Below are positions 13,373 through 24,960 of a DNA stretch of 64,000 nucleotides, in pieces. This DNA comes from Druceiella hillmani (Eukaryota; Arthropoda; Insecta; Lepidoptera; Hepialidae), in NCBI GenBank assembly GCA_039881145.1, contig JAYKKI010000032.1, positions 9,921,001 through 9,985,000 on the forward strand, written 5' to 3'. The notes beneath the pieces are model-generated. The model had not been told where the DNA came from, did no database searches, and was given only the letters and a program-made list of their open reading frames with translations. Position 1 is the first letter of the stretch. The number at the start of each line of letters is the position of its first letter. The position numbers and the translations under genes are program-made.

Positions 13373-13562
13373 CAATTAAATGAAACTACGTGATGTAGTA
13401 TTATCTCTACTTTCTTTAATTTCTTTACCACGACGTAGGTTTCGTTGTAATACATCTTCAGGTGGGATATTAGCAAAGATTAACTCTTAGGAACAACCAA
13501 ACAGAATTTATATGTTTCAAACAAAATAGCGGAAGCCTGATTTGTGCGGATTTTTCCATTGC
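13373..13562 (+). repeat. Left inverted terminal arm of the Penelope-like element
   Basis: Reverse complement of about 14999-15191 with some mismatches. Includes CAATTAAATGAAAC at the tip, the palindromic ACTACGTGATGTAGT, the hammerhead-like block and a duplicate of the RT coding stretch up to about AATGGAAAAA. Because the arm includes coding sequence, the inverted arrangement was probably created during insertion or template switching and is not a true LTR. Confidence 0.85.
13428..13465 (-). ncRNA. Hammerhead ribozyme-like motif, left arm
   Basis: On the minus strand, stem I is CCAC...GTGG. The core reads CTGAAGA (fits C-U-G-A-N-G-A), then a stem II region, then CGAAAC, a very short stem III, and GTC immediately before GTGG, where cleavage would occur. 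Type I hammerheads with a minimal stem III are known from Penelope-like elements. Stem II has lost three bases relative to the right arm and an extra T follows the core, so present activity is doubtful. Confidence 0.5.
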
Positions 13563-13995
13563 TTATGTTAGTGAGTTTATTGCAGGGGCGCAGTGTAGGT
13601 TTTATTATATTTCCGAGACTTATACAATATATCAGTATTTTAGTGAGAATAATAAATTCAATTGTTGTTATTATGTGAGGTTATACAATGCAAACTTTAT
13701 GGTGTATGTAATAAAATTAAATGGAAGTTATTATCGGTAATATATTTAAACAAAAGCAAGGGTATTTGAAAGTAAGGACAAAGTAATACACTAATTCTAC
13801 ATATCTCCAGTTTTGTGTATTCATATATTTATTTATTTATTTATTTTAATTTTTTGTTTTTATTATATATACTTATATTTATATGTGTATTAGTGCTGAA
13901 ACAATTTCCAGGGTACTGTAGTATCAATGTTGTATATTTATATTATATCTAGAAGATATTAAGAATGGGTGATGATATTATATTTAGTTGTTCAT

Positions 13996-15030
13996 TTAAT
14001 TGGTACATTTTTTATGTCTGTTTATTTCTAATGTTTCTAGGATATTAAGTTTATTACCTTTTGTATTTATTTGTAATATATAGGGGGCATTATCAGTATG
14101 GGGGTGATAGTTATTTTCAATGAGATGTTTAGCAAAGTGAGATGTGTCTGGTTTATTATTTCGCCAGCTGGCAATGTGTACTTTATATCTTGTATTAAAA
14201 TCTCTTCCTGCTTGACCTATGTATACACTATGACTGTCGTCACATTTAAGTTTATAGATACCACTCTTTTTATGTTTATCTATTTTTTCTTTATTATTAA
14301 TAAGGGTTTTACCCAAGTTATTTAAAGTACTATACGTACATGTTATATTATTTATATTTTTATTATTAGTTAAGAGTTTTCCTAATTTGAGTGATACATT
14401 ACCTATGAATGGGATAGATTTATAGTAAATATTATTACTATTTGGTACGACCGGGTATATTTCTTGTATTAGTATTTTTCTTAATTTATTATGGTACAGT
14501 TTTGTGACAATTGATGGGTCATAATTATTATTTATTGCGATTTGTTTTATAGTTTTTTTTTCTTTATGTAGATTAGGTTTTTCTAGAGGGATGGTTAAAG
14601 CTCTGTGAATCTTGGAATGGAAGACTGCTAACTTATGGGATCAAGGGTGTTGAGATTGACCATTACCTATGGAGTCTATAAATGTGTCTTTTCTAAATAT
14701 ACTAAATTTATGTTTATTATTTTTGCGTTCTATTTTTATATCTAAAAAGTTAAGTTTATTATTTAATTTTGCTTCTAAAGTGAATTTGATATTATTGTGT
14801 AAGGAGTTAGCAAAGTTAACAAACTGGTCTAACTGTCGCTGTGTACCTTTCCAGCAGATAAGGATGTCGTCAACGTATCTATAATAGTATAATATATTGG
14901 TCGCTAATTTACTGTTTAAGAGGTTTCTAGATTGTTCATAAATAACTCGGCTAAAAGGGGACTGAGGGGGGAGCCCATTGCAAGGCCATTGACTTGTTGA
15001 ATGGAAAAATACATACAAACCAGGCTTCTG
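13996..15030 (-). pseudogene. Penelope-like RT/GIY-YIG polyprotein, broken
   Basis: The minus-strand frame from 15018 to 13996 is open apart from one TGA at 14641-14643. RT: the fingers/palm motif LAMGSPLSPLLAELF reads in a neighbouring frame at about 14945-14990. A one-base shift near 14930 then leads into YYYRYVDDILICW, whose YVDD catalytic pair lies at about 14866-14877. After the TGA the frame continues through a linker (HKLAVFHSKIHR...) into the endonuclease: GIY (about 14258), VYIGQAGRDFNTR with the catalytic Arg, then the downstream His and ETLEIN positions. YIG and YVDD together are diagnostic of Penelope-like elements. The start is lost by truncation, so the 15030 limit is only where RT similarity fades. 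Not functional: one frameshift, one stop and a missing N-terminus. Confidence 0.93.
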
Positions 15031-15191
15031 CTATTGTGTTTGAAACATATAAATGCTGTTTGGTTGCTCCTAAGAGTTAATCTTTGCTAATATCCCACCT
15101 GAAGATGTTGTAATACAACGAAACCTAGGTGGTAAAGAAATTAAAGAAAGTAGAAATAATACTACATCACGTAGTTTCATTTAATTGTGAA
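14999..15191 (-). repeat. Right inverted terminal arm of the Penelope-like element
   Basis: Mirror of 13373-13562. It is followed by a further 39 bases, ending ATATTCAAC, before the target duplication. The short derivative at 6852-7035 has the same tail, so the tail belongs to the element. Confidence 0.83.
15095..15133 (+). ncRNA. Hammerhead ribozyme-like motif, right arm
   Basis: Reads CCAC, CTGAAGA, a bulged T, stem-loop GTTG-TAATA-CAAC, GAAA, and a 2-3 bp stem III CC-TA-GG. Three bases (TCG) present in the other two copies are missing after GGT, which removes the expected cleavage triplet, so this copy is probably dead. Confidence 0.4.
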
Positions 15192-15848
15192 TAATGGATT
15201 TCTACAAAATTAACGGCAAATATATTCAACAAAGTGTAACCATTTAAACTATAAAATGGAATACGAGATGATTAATTTTAATCCTGAAATTGGGTACTAG
15301 AAAACTATATATCTAACCAGGCGGCAATTGCTCTGAGAAAGTAAACCAGAAATTAAATACTTCTAAAATCTAAACATTTATTCTTAAATATATTTTGTTA
15401 ATTTAAACTTGTTCAACATTAGATATCATCTAGAAAGTAGATGGAAAACCTAATTTCATGGACGAAATTTGACTCTAACCTGATCCAGGTAAGGAAAACT
15501 AAGTTCTCGTGTGGCTTCCAAAATTGTAGTATTGCAATTATACAAGGGCAATAGAATAAAATTAGATATATAAAAAAACAATGAAAATACTAGAATATAT
15601 GATTTCCCATTTTCCAATTTAAAATAATACCTTTATTTTGCCCTTTAAGAAATAATAGGGCAAAGTCATCTTTCTAATCAAGTCATTATACAAAAATTTC
15701 TGTCTCATATTTCTAGGAATATTCGAGACAAATTTATGGAGCATCTTACTAAACATCGCGCCAGATTTAAAAAAAACGAATAATCCTTAACAAAAGTAAT
15801 TAGAGTGGTGCATAACTGACAAATCAGAAAACACTTTGGTAAAGTGTT

Positions 15849-15903
15849 AAAAATTAATGTGTTGGCTATAATCAAGTGGATTATAGCCAACACATTGATT
15901 TTT
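15849..15903. repeat. Family A hairpin in A2
   Basis: Arms of 25 bases (15849-15873 and 15879-15903) pair with one mismatch around a 5-base loop. The core stem is identical to that of A1. Confidence 0.9.
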
Positions 15904-16514
15904 AGCTTCCAAAAAAATTATGTTTAATGTATAATTCAATGTGTGGTATATTATATATAATTCAGGTTACGCCGATAGAAAAGTACTAGCAAAAGCAAAC
16001 ATTAAGCTTTCTCAATAAACAAAGTACAGTATAAGACTAAATTCGTACAAGAAATATTACTATTTCTTTTCAAAGAATACAATATCAAGGAGTATAACAA
16101 TGCTACGAATAAAATGCCAACGAAATGATAAAAAAATACCCACAAGTGAAAAGAAAGTCATCTCGTCATCATTAATACGAGGGCTTAGACAACTGAACCG
16201 CTCCTTTTAATTTTATCGCAATGAGATTAGTGCTGAGGGAAGGATGGACTTTTTCTTCGTATCGCTCATTGTAGGAGGAATGATGCGGAAATCTAACAAA
16301 GATTTCTCTTGCTCCCTCTAAATAGGATTATACTCAATCAATAGGGATTTGCTGTTCGAGGTGGCCGTGCCATTGGATCTAATTTCAGCTATATTATCCT
16401 TGGCTAATTTGTTTCACACATTGAAGGTAATTTCCGGGATGAAAGGAATTGTATTAATATAAGTAAATTAGTTTTTTGATTAGGATTTATATATTATAAT
16501 GGCAAATATGTATG

Positions 16515-16528
16515 TAAATATATACATG

Positions 16529-16603
<75 letters not shown>
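16515..16603. repeat. (TA)n microsatellite internal to A2
   Basis: TA run with one TGTG interruption. It sits at the same internal position as the (TA)n tracts of A3 and A4, so it is part of the repeat. Confidence 0.95.
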
Positions 16604-16606
<3 letters not shown>

Positions 16607-16935
16607 CTTGTGGGTCTTATATTTTACATAGATTGGATTTCCGAGAACTACAATCAGTTCGCCAATGAATCATAAACATTTTAAATTTACTCTCAAATAT
16701 TTTATACTTTTGAAAAACTCTGATTGCCTTCAATATAATCATAAACGACAATGTGATTTTTTGATAAAAGTAATAACGTATGGAATAAAAATTATAAAAC
16801 GTAAATACTATTTTCGAAGCTTATTAACGAATACTGGAAAATACAAATATAAAATCCATTTACTCTTTTTCAATATAATTTCTACAATTACTTGAAGTAA
16901 ATCCTTCAAGAAAAAAATTAATTATATGACTATAC

Positions 16936-17158
16936 ACAAAAGTGGTCACCGTGGTGTGTTGGGTTGATCACAAGGCATACGGCCTTTGACGATGCGACGC
17001 ACCGTGGCAACCCGGGTTCGATTGCCGGCCGTTCGTCGAACGGGGCTGGACTGGTGTTGTGGATGGCTGTAATAGATTGCTCTTCTAGCAATAAGTCCGC
17101 CATATGTATCAATTATATACATTAAAGTAGATAACTAAATAATAAATAAATAAATAAA
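16936..17158 (+). mobile_element. tRNA-derived SINE
   Basis: The head looks like a tRNA gene: an A-box-like TGGTGTGTTGG near 16952 and a B box GGGTTCGATTGCC near 17013, about 60 bases apart. An unrelated body follows (GTTCGTCGAACGGGGCTGG through CAATAAGTCCGCCATATG). It ends in an AT-rich tail of (AAAT)n units (about 17135-17158). It abuts the truncated 3' end of the RT pseudogene at 17160. A second, internally deleted copy lies in reverse at 21525-21652. The internal pol III promoter suggests it was transcribed; which LINE mobilised it cannot be told. Confidence 0.88.
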
Positions 17159-17159
17159 A

Positions 17160-18545
17160 TTAGTGCATCTTGCTAATGAGCATAGAGATGATAATTGCTA
17201 GAAATCTTTTAAACAACATCATCAATAAATACTGAGACGAGAAGAGGAGATAGAACTCCACCTTAAAGTACACCAGCTGTAAGATCAGTCCACTCAAAAT
17301 AGGTATATGATAACTTAACATATTGCCTGCGACCATGAAGATATGAACTAAACTATTCAAGTGAATGTTGGAATATATTAAGATATTCCAAGCGGGCAAG
17401 AAGAATATCAAAGTCAACGGAGTTGAACGCACTGCTGAAATCAAGAAACACAAGGACAGTGACTTGTGTATTATCCATAGCCAAGCGTATATCATCAGTA
17501 ACCTTAACAAGGGCAGTTGAGATATTGTGGCCAGCTTTAAAGCCTAATTGAAGTGGATTTAGAGACTTATGAGCATTGAAGAAAGTAACAAGTTGACCAT
17601 GAACAATACGTTCAAAGACTTTAGATAGAAGCGGTAGGATAGATATGGGTCGAAAATTCTTGGGTTGCGTAGGTAATAAAATTTTAGGAACGGGCACAAT
17701 ATAGGTTTTTTTCCATTCCAAAGGAAAGACAGCAGTTTTCAAAGAGGTATTATAAATATCAGCGATGACTGGAACCACAATATCTATTATTGGTTTAAGA
17801 GCACTAATATTTAAGCCATCAAATCACATGGATTTCGATTTTATGGCAAGAAGATTAGCTTTAACTTCGGACCCTTCGGACCTTCGGATCCCTTAGTGTA
17901 AATTGATGTTCATTAGAAACGGATGAAGACGAGATACCGTTCATAGTTGCAGACTTAACAGCTGGTTCAAGTACCCTGGGTAGCGTAGAAAAATGTGAAT
18001 TTAATGGGTCTATATCCAATCACCAGCTCTCCGAAGTGGTAGAAGATTTTCCAATGCCTAGAGTACCCAAAAACTTCCAAATATTATTAGGAGTACAATC
18101 ACGTAATGATGCAGAAATATAGTGTTTTTTGGCATTTCGGCACATTTGCGAACATTTATTTCTAAGCCCTCTAAAATTCTCCCAGTGATTTGGGCTGGGA
18201 TCACTCTTATACTTAGTTTTAACATGATCACGTTTGGCCATCATTTTTTTAATAGAATCGTTTGGCCAAAGTGCAGGTCTCCGCTTAATTTTGACTAGTT
18301 TTAGGGGAGCATGTTTATCGAGCAGTTTAGTGATACAACTATTGAAAACAATGAGTTTTTCATCAACAGAGTGATTCATCGCAATTGTATCCCAGTTAAT
18401 GGATCTGGCATCCTCGAGAAAAGATGGTAGTTCAATACGACTAAAGTCACGGAGGAAGATGCTCTTTGAAGAGGCTTTAGGGTTACGATTACGATTTATA
18501 CGGGTTACGAAAATACGATTATAGTTGATTCTATGCAACACTTAT
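17160..18545 (-). pseudogene. Non-LTR retrotransposon RT, broken at both ends
   Basis: Minus-strand fragments in three frames follow reverse transcriptase order. 18541-18020 encodes the linker between endonuclease and RT, basic and Trp-containing (RRPALWPNDSIKKMMAKRD, then KCSQMCRNAKKHYI). A degenerate stretch (about 18000-17800) contains KSKSMxFDGLNISALKP. Then come VFPLEWKKTYIVPVPK and NFRPISILPLLSKVFERIV (about 17660), QLGFKAGHNISTA, and FLDFSSAFNSVD, the catalytic Asp block (about 17450). Next is GGVLSPLLVSVFIDDV and a corrupted YADD (YAH-stop, about 17163-17189). The order and the FRPIS and SAFNSVD motifs suit the Jockey/CR1 groups. The endonuclease is missing 5' and everything after the palm is missing 3', where the SINE begins. 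Small duplicated CGGACCCTTCGGACC units sit near 17866-17888. Confidence 0.9.
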
Positions 18546-18851
18546 ATAAATTCTTAAAACGATTTAATTTAATTTTACGTATGCATAAAGGCAGTAGAAA
18601 CATTTCGAAGAAATTAACTTGGATGTCGCTTTAGAAACAATATTTTCTTGAAGCTTCTGACGTATTGTTAAAATTAAATGTGCGTTAAGAAATAGATTGC
18701 ATCTTTTTCAGACATTCAGACACTGGTGCGATAAAAAAAAAATTGCGAATGTGCAGGAAATAAATTTTGGATACATAGTTATCACAATTTGTTTCATTCA
18801 TCATAAGTCCAAATCTGCTTACCGTTTGCGGCGACCTCTTATTTTTTTCGC

Positions 18852-19024
<173 letters not shown>

Positions 19025-19378
19025 CAGCAGCTTATTTTATAACGCAGAATGTTCAGAAGGAAAAGGTAAATTGAGTGTGACAAATCATTTTTATTTCCTA
19101 ATTCATGCTTTTGACACATTTATTCTGCTCCTTGCCAAATATCAATCTTTGAAGGTTTATTGTTAACAGGTGCAATGTGTAACATAACTTTAGTATAAAA
19201 TGTTTGAGAAATTCAATAGAATAAAATATTTGAGAGTAAAATTAAAATGTTTATGATTCATTGGCTAACTGTTTTATGGTAGTAAAAGTTCTCAGAAATC
19301 CAATATATGTAGAATATAAGACCTGTAAGTATATGTGCATATATAATATAAATATATATATATATATACAGATATATA

Positions 19379-20638
19379 AAGGTGTCCCAAAATTCACGCC
19401 AGAAGTAGTTTATAATTAAAAATTGTAAATTTTTTGTTGATTTAAATAGTATACAGTATAGGGTTATATATGGAATAGCATGTCGGGTAAATGACCTCCA
19501 CGACTTTGCTGGCACATACGCACCCTTTGTTGAAATTTTCCATGATTGTTTTGCATAAATGTGGCTGAATTTCGTTGATATCAATTTCCTCCTTCAAGGC
19601 GTGGGTGGTCGTGGGCTTGTTGACATAAACCATAGACTTCAAAAAACCCCAAAGAAAAAAATCCAACGGCGTTAAATCGCATGATCTGGGCGGCCAATTC
19701 TGATCACCAAAACGGGAAATTACACGACCAGGAAATGACTCATGCAGTAATTGAATTGTTTCTCGGGCTGTATGGCATGTGGCATCATCTTGTTGAAATC
19801 ACATGCTGTCCACATCCATATCTTGCATTTTTGGCACAAAAAACTGGATTATCATATCGCGATAGCGAGCACCATTAACCGTTATTGTCTGACCAGCTGC
19901 ATTTTCGAAGAAGAATAGTCCGATGATGCCTCCAACCCAAAATCCGCACCAAACAGTTACACGTTGTGGATGCATTTGTTTCTCAACAATCACTTGTGGA
20001 TTTTCTAAACCCCAAATGCGACAATTTTGTCGATTAACAAAGCCATCAAGATGAAAATGAGCCTCATCGCTGAAGATGATTTTGTTCGAAAAATCAGCAT
20101 CCACTTTTTGTTGTTCCATAATCCATTCAACAAACACTCTTCGCTGTGCGTGGACTTCAGTTCTTGAGTCAATTGAACTTTATAAGCATGAAGATGCAAA
20201 TCTTTCGTGAGAATACGCTGTAGAGAGCTTCTCGAAATGTCCAATTCTTGACCACGGCGCCGAATTGATGTTCCTGGACTCTCAGCAACACTCTCTCGAA
20301 CAGCTTCAATGTTTTATGTTGAACGACTTGTTGAAGGACGGCCAGACTATTTAAGATCACTAATTGATCCAGTCTCTCTAAATTTTTTAATTAGTCTCTT
20401 TACAGTTGTTGAAGTTAAATCACTATTCCGACCATATTTTGTACGAAAATTGCGAACTGTTGCTGCCTAACTTTCATTATTTGCAAAATATTGTTCAACA
20501 ATAAAAATGCGTTGTTCTTTTGTGTACCGCTCCATTTTTAATAACCCTGAACTGTCAGCTGTCAGGCTGTATTTTTTTTTTGGTTGGTAACACTTTACCG
20601 CACAAATGGCGCAAAATTCAAATCTTGCGTGAATTTTC

Positions 20639-20640
<2 letters not shown>
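19379..20640 (-). mobile_element. mariner/Tc1-like DNA transposon inserted in (TA)n
   Basis: The termini share AAAATTCACGC in inverted orientation (19389-19399 and near 20626-20636). The left end keeps AAGGTGTCC, which the right end has largely lost. TA lies directly outside each end, inside what was a (TA)n tract of A3; A2 and A4 have the same tract uninterrupted. Length and TA target fit the mariner/Tc1 superfamily. Confidence 0.9.
19442..20535 (-). pseudogene. mariner-like transposase with N-terminal HTH domain, broken
   Basis: Start ATG at 20535 gives MERYTKEQRIFIVEQYF, the opening of the HTH domain found in many insect mariner-like transposases (Pfam DUF4817 type). A second HTH region follows (GQELDISRSSLQRILTKDL). 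The catalytic core reads IIFSDEAHFHLDGFVN (first Asp), then FQQDDATCHTA (second Asp, about 19785). NWPPRSCDLTPLDFFLWG (third Asp, about 19670) is 36 residues after the second by my count. The C-terminus ends at 19442. At least three frame changes (near 20360, 20245 and 20140) and several stops disable it, including a TGA at 19799-19801 where Trp is expected before FQQD. It is related to the second element at 34433-35748, but the termini differ. Confidence 0.93.

Positions 20641-20671
<31 letters not shown>
20641..20671. repeat. (TA)n remnant, right half, of A3
   Basis: The portion of the A3 microsatellite lying right of the mariner-like insertion; the left half is 19340-19378. Confidence 0.9.
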
Positions 20672-20676
<5 letters not shown>

Positions 20677-21524
20677 TGCGTTATTATGTACAAATTCTAA
20701 TCAAGAAACCAATGTACTTATATTAATACAACTCCTTTCATCCCGGAAGTTACCTTCAATGTGTGAAACAAATTAGCCAAGGATAATATGGCTGAAATTA
20801 GATCCAATGGCGCGGTCACCTCGAACAGCAAATCCCTATTGATTGAGTATAATCCTATTTAGAGCAAGCGAGAGAAATCTTTGTTAGATTTCCGCATCAC
20901 TCCTCCTACAATGAGCGATACGAAGAAAAAGTTTATCCTTCCCCCAGCACTAATCTCATTGCGATAAAATTAAAAGGAGGGGTTCAGTTGTCTAAACCCT
21001 CGTATTAATGATGACGAAATTACTTTCTTTTCACTTGTGAATATTTTTTTATAATTTCGTTGGTATTTTATTTGAAGCATTGTTATACTCGTTGATATTA
21101 TAACCTTTGACAAAGAAATGATAATATTTCCTGTACGAATTTAGTTTCAAAGCTAAAAAAAAGAAAAAGCTTCATGTTTGCTATGCTAATACTTTTCTAT
21201 AGCCAGCACGTCATTACCTGAATTATATATAATAAACTAACATTAAATTACATATTAAATAAAAATTTTTTGGAGACTGAAAATCATATTGTTGATATAT
21301 TCCTTTAGATTATTGACAACACTTTGATTTTAAACACTTTAGCCAAGTGTTTTCTGATTTGTCAGTTATGCACCACACTAAATATTTTTGTTAAGATGCT
21401 TTTTGTTTTTAAATCTGGTGCAATGTTCAGTACGTAATATAAACTTCTGTGGAACATTCCTGGAAATATGAGGCAGAAATTTCTGTATAATAACTTTATT
21501 AGAAAGACGACTTGGCGTCGAGAA

Positions 21525-21652
21525 TGTTATTTCTTATATTTATCTACTTTAATGTATCTAATTGACACATATGGAGGACTTATTGCTTCGTGAGACCCGC
21601 ATTGTCAAAGGCCGCACGCCTTGTGATCAACGCAACACACCACGGCGACAAC
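21525..21652 (-). mobile_element. tRNA-derived SINE, internally deleted copy
   Basis: On the minus strand it matches the SINE at 16936-17158: head TGTGTTG-GTTGATCACAAGGC, then GGCCTTTGAC, then a gap that removes the B box, then the body GCAATAAGTCC...CATATGTGTCAATTA and an AT-rich tail. A1 and A2 lack this insertion at the corresponding site (between GAAAGATGA and GGCAAAATACTGG in A1), so it inserted into A3 after the copies separated. Confidence 0.87.
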
Positions 21653-24600
21653 GGCACAATACTGGTAACATTTTATATTAGAAAATGGGAAATTATATAT
21701 TCCATTATTTTCATTGTTTTCTCTTATATTTAATCTAGTTATATTCAATAGCCCGTGTATAATTGCTACACTACAATTTAGGAAGCCACACGAAAACTTA
21801 GTTTTTGCTTACATGGATCAGGTTAGAAATAATTTTCTTCCATGAATAATGAGCTTTTCCACCTACTTTCTAGATAATATCTAATATCAAATTGCTTTAA
21901 ATTAACAAAATAAATATGAGGACAAATGTTTAATATTTTATAAAAATTATAATTTTTGAAGTATTTAATTTCTGATATGCTTTCTCAGAATATATAATTG
22001 TAGCCTGCTCATATAGATAGTTTGTTTTTTCAATTTTAGGCTCAAAATTTTATAATCTCATACCCCGTTTTATAGTTTTATTGATTACACTTTATTAGGA
22101 CTAATCAACAAATTCTCGCTGGAACTATGGACTGAAAAAGGAATTTTTCTGATCTGAATTTTATGTTTACCGTGCATATTTATGTGTGTCTGTATGTATG
22201 GGTGTACTTAGTAGTCTCTGTTATTAAAATGAATGCAGCTAAATTTTTAAAAGACATAAATCAATAAACAAAGTCACAATATACCCGTGCGAAACCCCAA
22301 ATTGGTATGTAATTTTTCATTGCTTTTACAAGGAAAACTGTCATGATTAGCGATGTAAATGTTTTAAGTCGTAAAATTTTCCACTTAGAATCTCACAGCT
22401 TTCAACTGTAATGAAAAAGAGACTTTTCTTTTCTTTATTATGATGGAAAACCTGTAACAAACACTTCATTTTAGATTTAAGTGTTCTGAAGTTGGTAGTA
22501 CTATATAGTATATTATTATTAGTATATTTTATATTACTTTGCAATTTATATCTATTTTGCAATTTACACGACGTATTTTCAATGTGAAAACTAATACAAT
22601 AAATAAAATCGAAACTAAATGGACATTTTAAATATAAATTCTGAAATGTAAAAATATACCTTTTAGTCGCAATTTTATTTAAAAACACTTTTTTAACTCT
22701 TGCGTCATAAACTCAACCATCGATAATTATTTTTTAATTTGAAACCAAAGATATCTTTGAAGGCTTGACACGAGTGTATTTTACATAAAAATATCTGCAA
22801 ATAGTGAACATTTTGAAATAATAAATATATCGCCATCACTATTACAGGAGTTAGGAATAATTATTAGATTTGGTATATTTCGTAGTTTTCAATAGAGTCA
22901 AAAAATGAAAATTAAGTAATTTTCGTCGATATTTTTAACAAATGTTTTCCACATGTGCAACTATTGTAAACTACTTAATAAGGATTCTATATACTTTAAC
23001 AATAATTTATTTAAAGAAAAAAAGTAACCAAAACGTTTTCCGAACTTTATTGAATTTATTTTCAAGATTGTCGAGCACAGATAACAAAAGCACTAAAGTA
23101 GTAAGTATGCTTTACTGATACTCTCTTCTTCAAATTACATAACATTTTCATATAAGGTTTTTGTAATTAATTATTATGGAAAAATCTCATTGCTTTTGTG
23201 TAGCTAACACCAACCATGTAAGGACCCATCAACAGTGGCTAAGCAATAACAGGTGATAGTTTTAAGGAAGCAGGTCTGCAATCCCACTAAACAATAGCAA
23301 AGGCGGTATTACCAGAAGATGTTTAGAAAGAAATACCATGTAGATGATCTGAGAGTGGGAGATAGCAACATACCTTTGACCATACGCATGAATTTGACGG
23401 TTAACCGCTATGTATAATCAAAAACACTTGAAGTTATACTGGCATACGTTATCGAAAATATATGGACAATATTCCATTGGCTGCCTAATTGACACTTTAT
23501 ATACTTGCAGATACTGAAGCAGGAAAAAACAAAATTTTTTTTAAATGGAGAAAAAACTTAATTAGAAAGATTTTCTAAAGATGTGCCTTCTGCCTTTCGA
23601 TAACAACACATATTTGTTTGTTTTAATTTACTAGTGTTTTGTGTGTCAAACCAAATTATATGTACGCCTTCTTTCGAGTATATATCTGATCTGGTAATAA
23701 ATACATATTCCACTTCTTTAATTAACGTAGTATCTTTATTATTCGTTTTACGGTTTTATTGTCTCTAACAAAATGAACCAAAAAACGATTTATATGTAGG
23801 CAATTAAGCATTTATAGGCGATCCTTCAATTTCCACAATTTCACTTATTGCAAAATAAGCATTCAAGGAACTTTAAAGTATCGTCTCAGTGATCCTAATT
23901 TCTTCTTAAATGTATTATTTTTAAAAAATATACTGAATTGTTTATTTCATATTTTTTGTTAAGTCGAGTATTGAGAGTTAGTGTAGACATTTGCATTATA
24001 TGTATTATATTGGCTAATGCATTATGTTAGTGAATATAAAATATAGCAATTTTTTTTAATTTCACTGTGCTTGGCTTACAGGAGAAAAAATGCTTAAAAA
24101 ATGTTTCGACTACTAAACAGTCAAAACATAACAATTTTAGTAATTTCAGGAAATGAAATGTTAATTTTTTAATTCAAAGATAAATTATACGTTAATCTTG
24201 ACACGATCTTAAATCAGTATAAAGTGTTTTGTTTAAATGTTCAAATATTTATTTTTACCAAATTTACACATTGAATATGAACGGATAAGTGAAGGGATTG
24301 TTACATGTTTAAATACCCAAGTATCCTCGTATTAAAAAGAAATATGTAAATTAAAATCAAATTCACCATGAAATAAAAACAATATCCGTAGTAACCAAAA
24401 AACTAAAAAATCGTTTAGGTGTATTAAATATCCTTTCAAATTATAAAAACAGGAACTGAAAATTTAGTGTATATGTTTAAGTAGTGCGTTATAATGCATA
24501 TTTACATCATAACCTATTAAAAGTTTTATTAAAATTATTTCAGAAATTTAAGTCAAAAGAGATAGGAGTCTATCGTTACTTTAAAATTTGAACTGTTTAT

Positions 24601-24699
24601 ATGCAGTTTTATGATTTATCAAATATATAACATTTTTCCGATATATATTTACTATCTTACAAAAAATGGTCGGCCTATTCGAAGCGCAAAAGTAAACTG

Positions 24700-24960
24700 T
24701 GTCCCGCGGTAAGGGTCGATTCGATCAAAATATTTTCTAGTTCCACTGAATTGCATTACCGCACAACACGACACAAGCGGCACGAAGCAAGTTTTATTAA
24801 AGCATGTTGTCACAGGCGGTATGAGCCTATTGGGAAAACGGAAAATGTGGAAAACATAAACAATCGCCCTCTCTGGAGGGTTGACCCCGCAGCTTTTAGC
24901 AGTTTGTTGCTGTGAGTTTGTCGATGGGCATAATTGGTTTGAATGTGGAATTTTTATATA
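24700..24960 (+). other. Most conserved block of family A (A3 copy)
   Basis: Matches 59050-59310 more closely than the surrounding repeat does. One frame reads YEPIGKTENVENINNRPLW then RVDPAAFSSLL before a stop; the A4 copy reads YEPIGKMENVENINNHPLW and RFDPAAFNGLL in the same frame. A decayed version (about 45480-45580) keeps KTENMENTNNR. I cannot assign it to a family; it could be an old coding remnant or a conserved non-coding motif. Confidence 0.55.

Larger units (their letters stand above)
13373..15230 (-). mobile_element. Penelope-like retroelement, 5'-truncated, with inverted termini
   Basis: The element encodes the end of a reverse transcriptase and a GIY-YIG endonuclease on the minus strand. 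It is flanked by a 12-bp target duplication, AAAGAGTAACCA (13361-13372) and AAAGTGTAACCA (15231-15242). The unoccupied target is visible in family A copy A3 at 22082-22093, which fixes the boundaries. About 190 bp at each end (13373-13562 and 14999-15191) form an inverted repeat, as in the terminal-repeat arrangements of this class. Autonomous Penelope elements are usually about twice as long; the missing part is the N-terminal half of the RT. Both termini carry hammerhead-like motifs. Confidence 0.93.
11900..16900 (-). repeat. Repeat family A, copy A2 (reverse orientation)
   Basis: Read on the minus strand it follows A3 almost collinearly from about 19200 to 24000. It begins in the block next to the (TA)n (16515-16603), passes CAAATCCCTATTGATTGAG, ATTTCCGCATCATTCC and the hairpin (15849-15903), and runs down to TCGAGTATTGAGAG/CTCAAAACTCGACTTAA near 11960. 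It is interrupted by a Penelope-like element at 13373-15230. Open frames at 12212-12505 and 12749-13039 fall inside the repeat and are not kept in A3. Confidence 0.87.

Noticed and set aside
17005..17025. tRNA-like B box GGGTTCGATTGCC as a tRNA gene
   Set aside because: No acceptor stem or anticodon arm closes around it, and the sequence continues into a SINE body and tail that recur at 21525-21652.
16988..17045. Short GC-rich patch (CGATGCGACGCACCG) as a CpG island or promoter
   Set aside because: It is the tRNA-derived head of the SINE.
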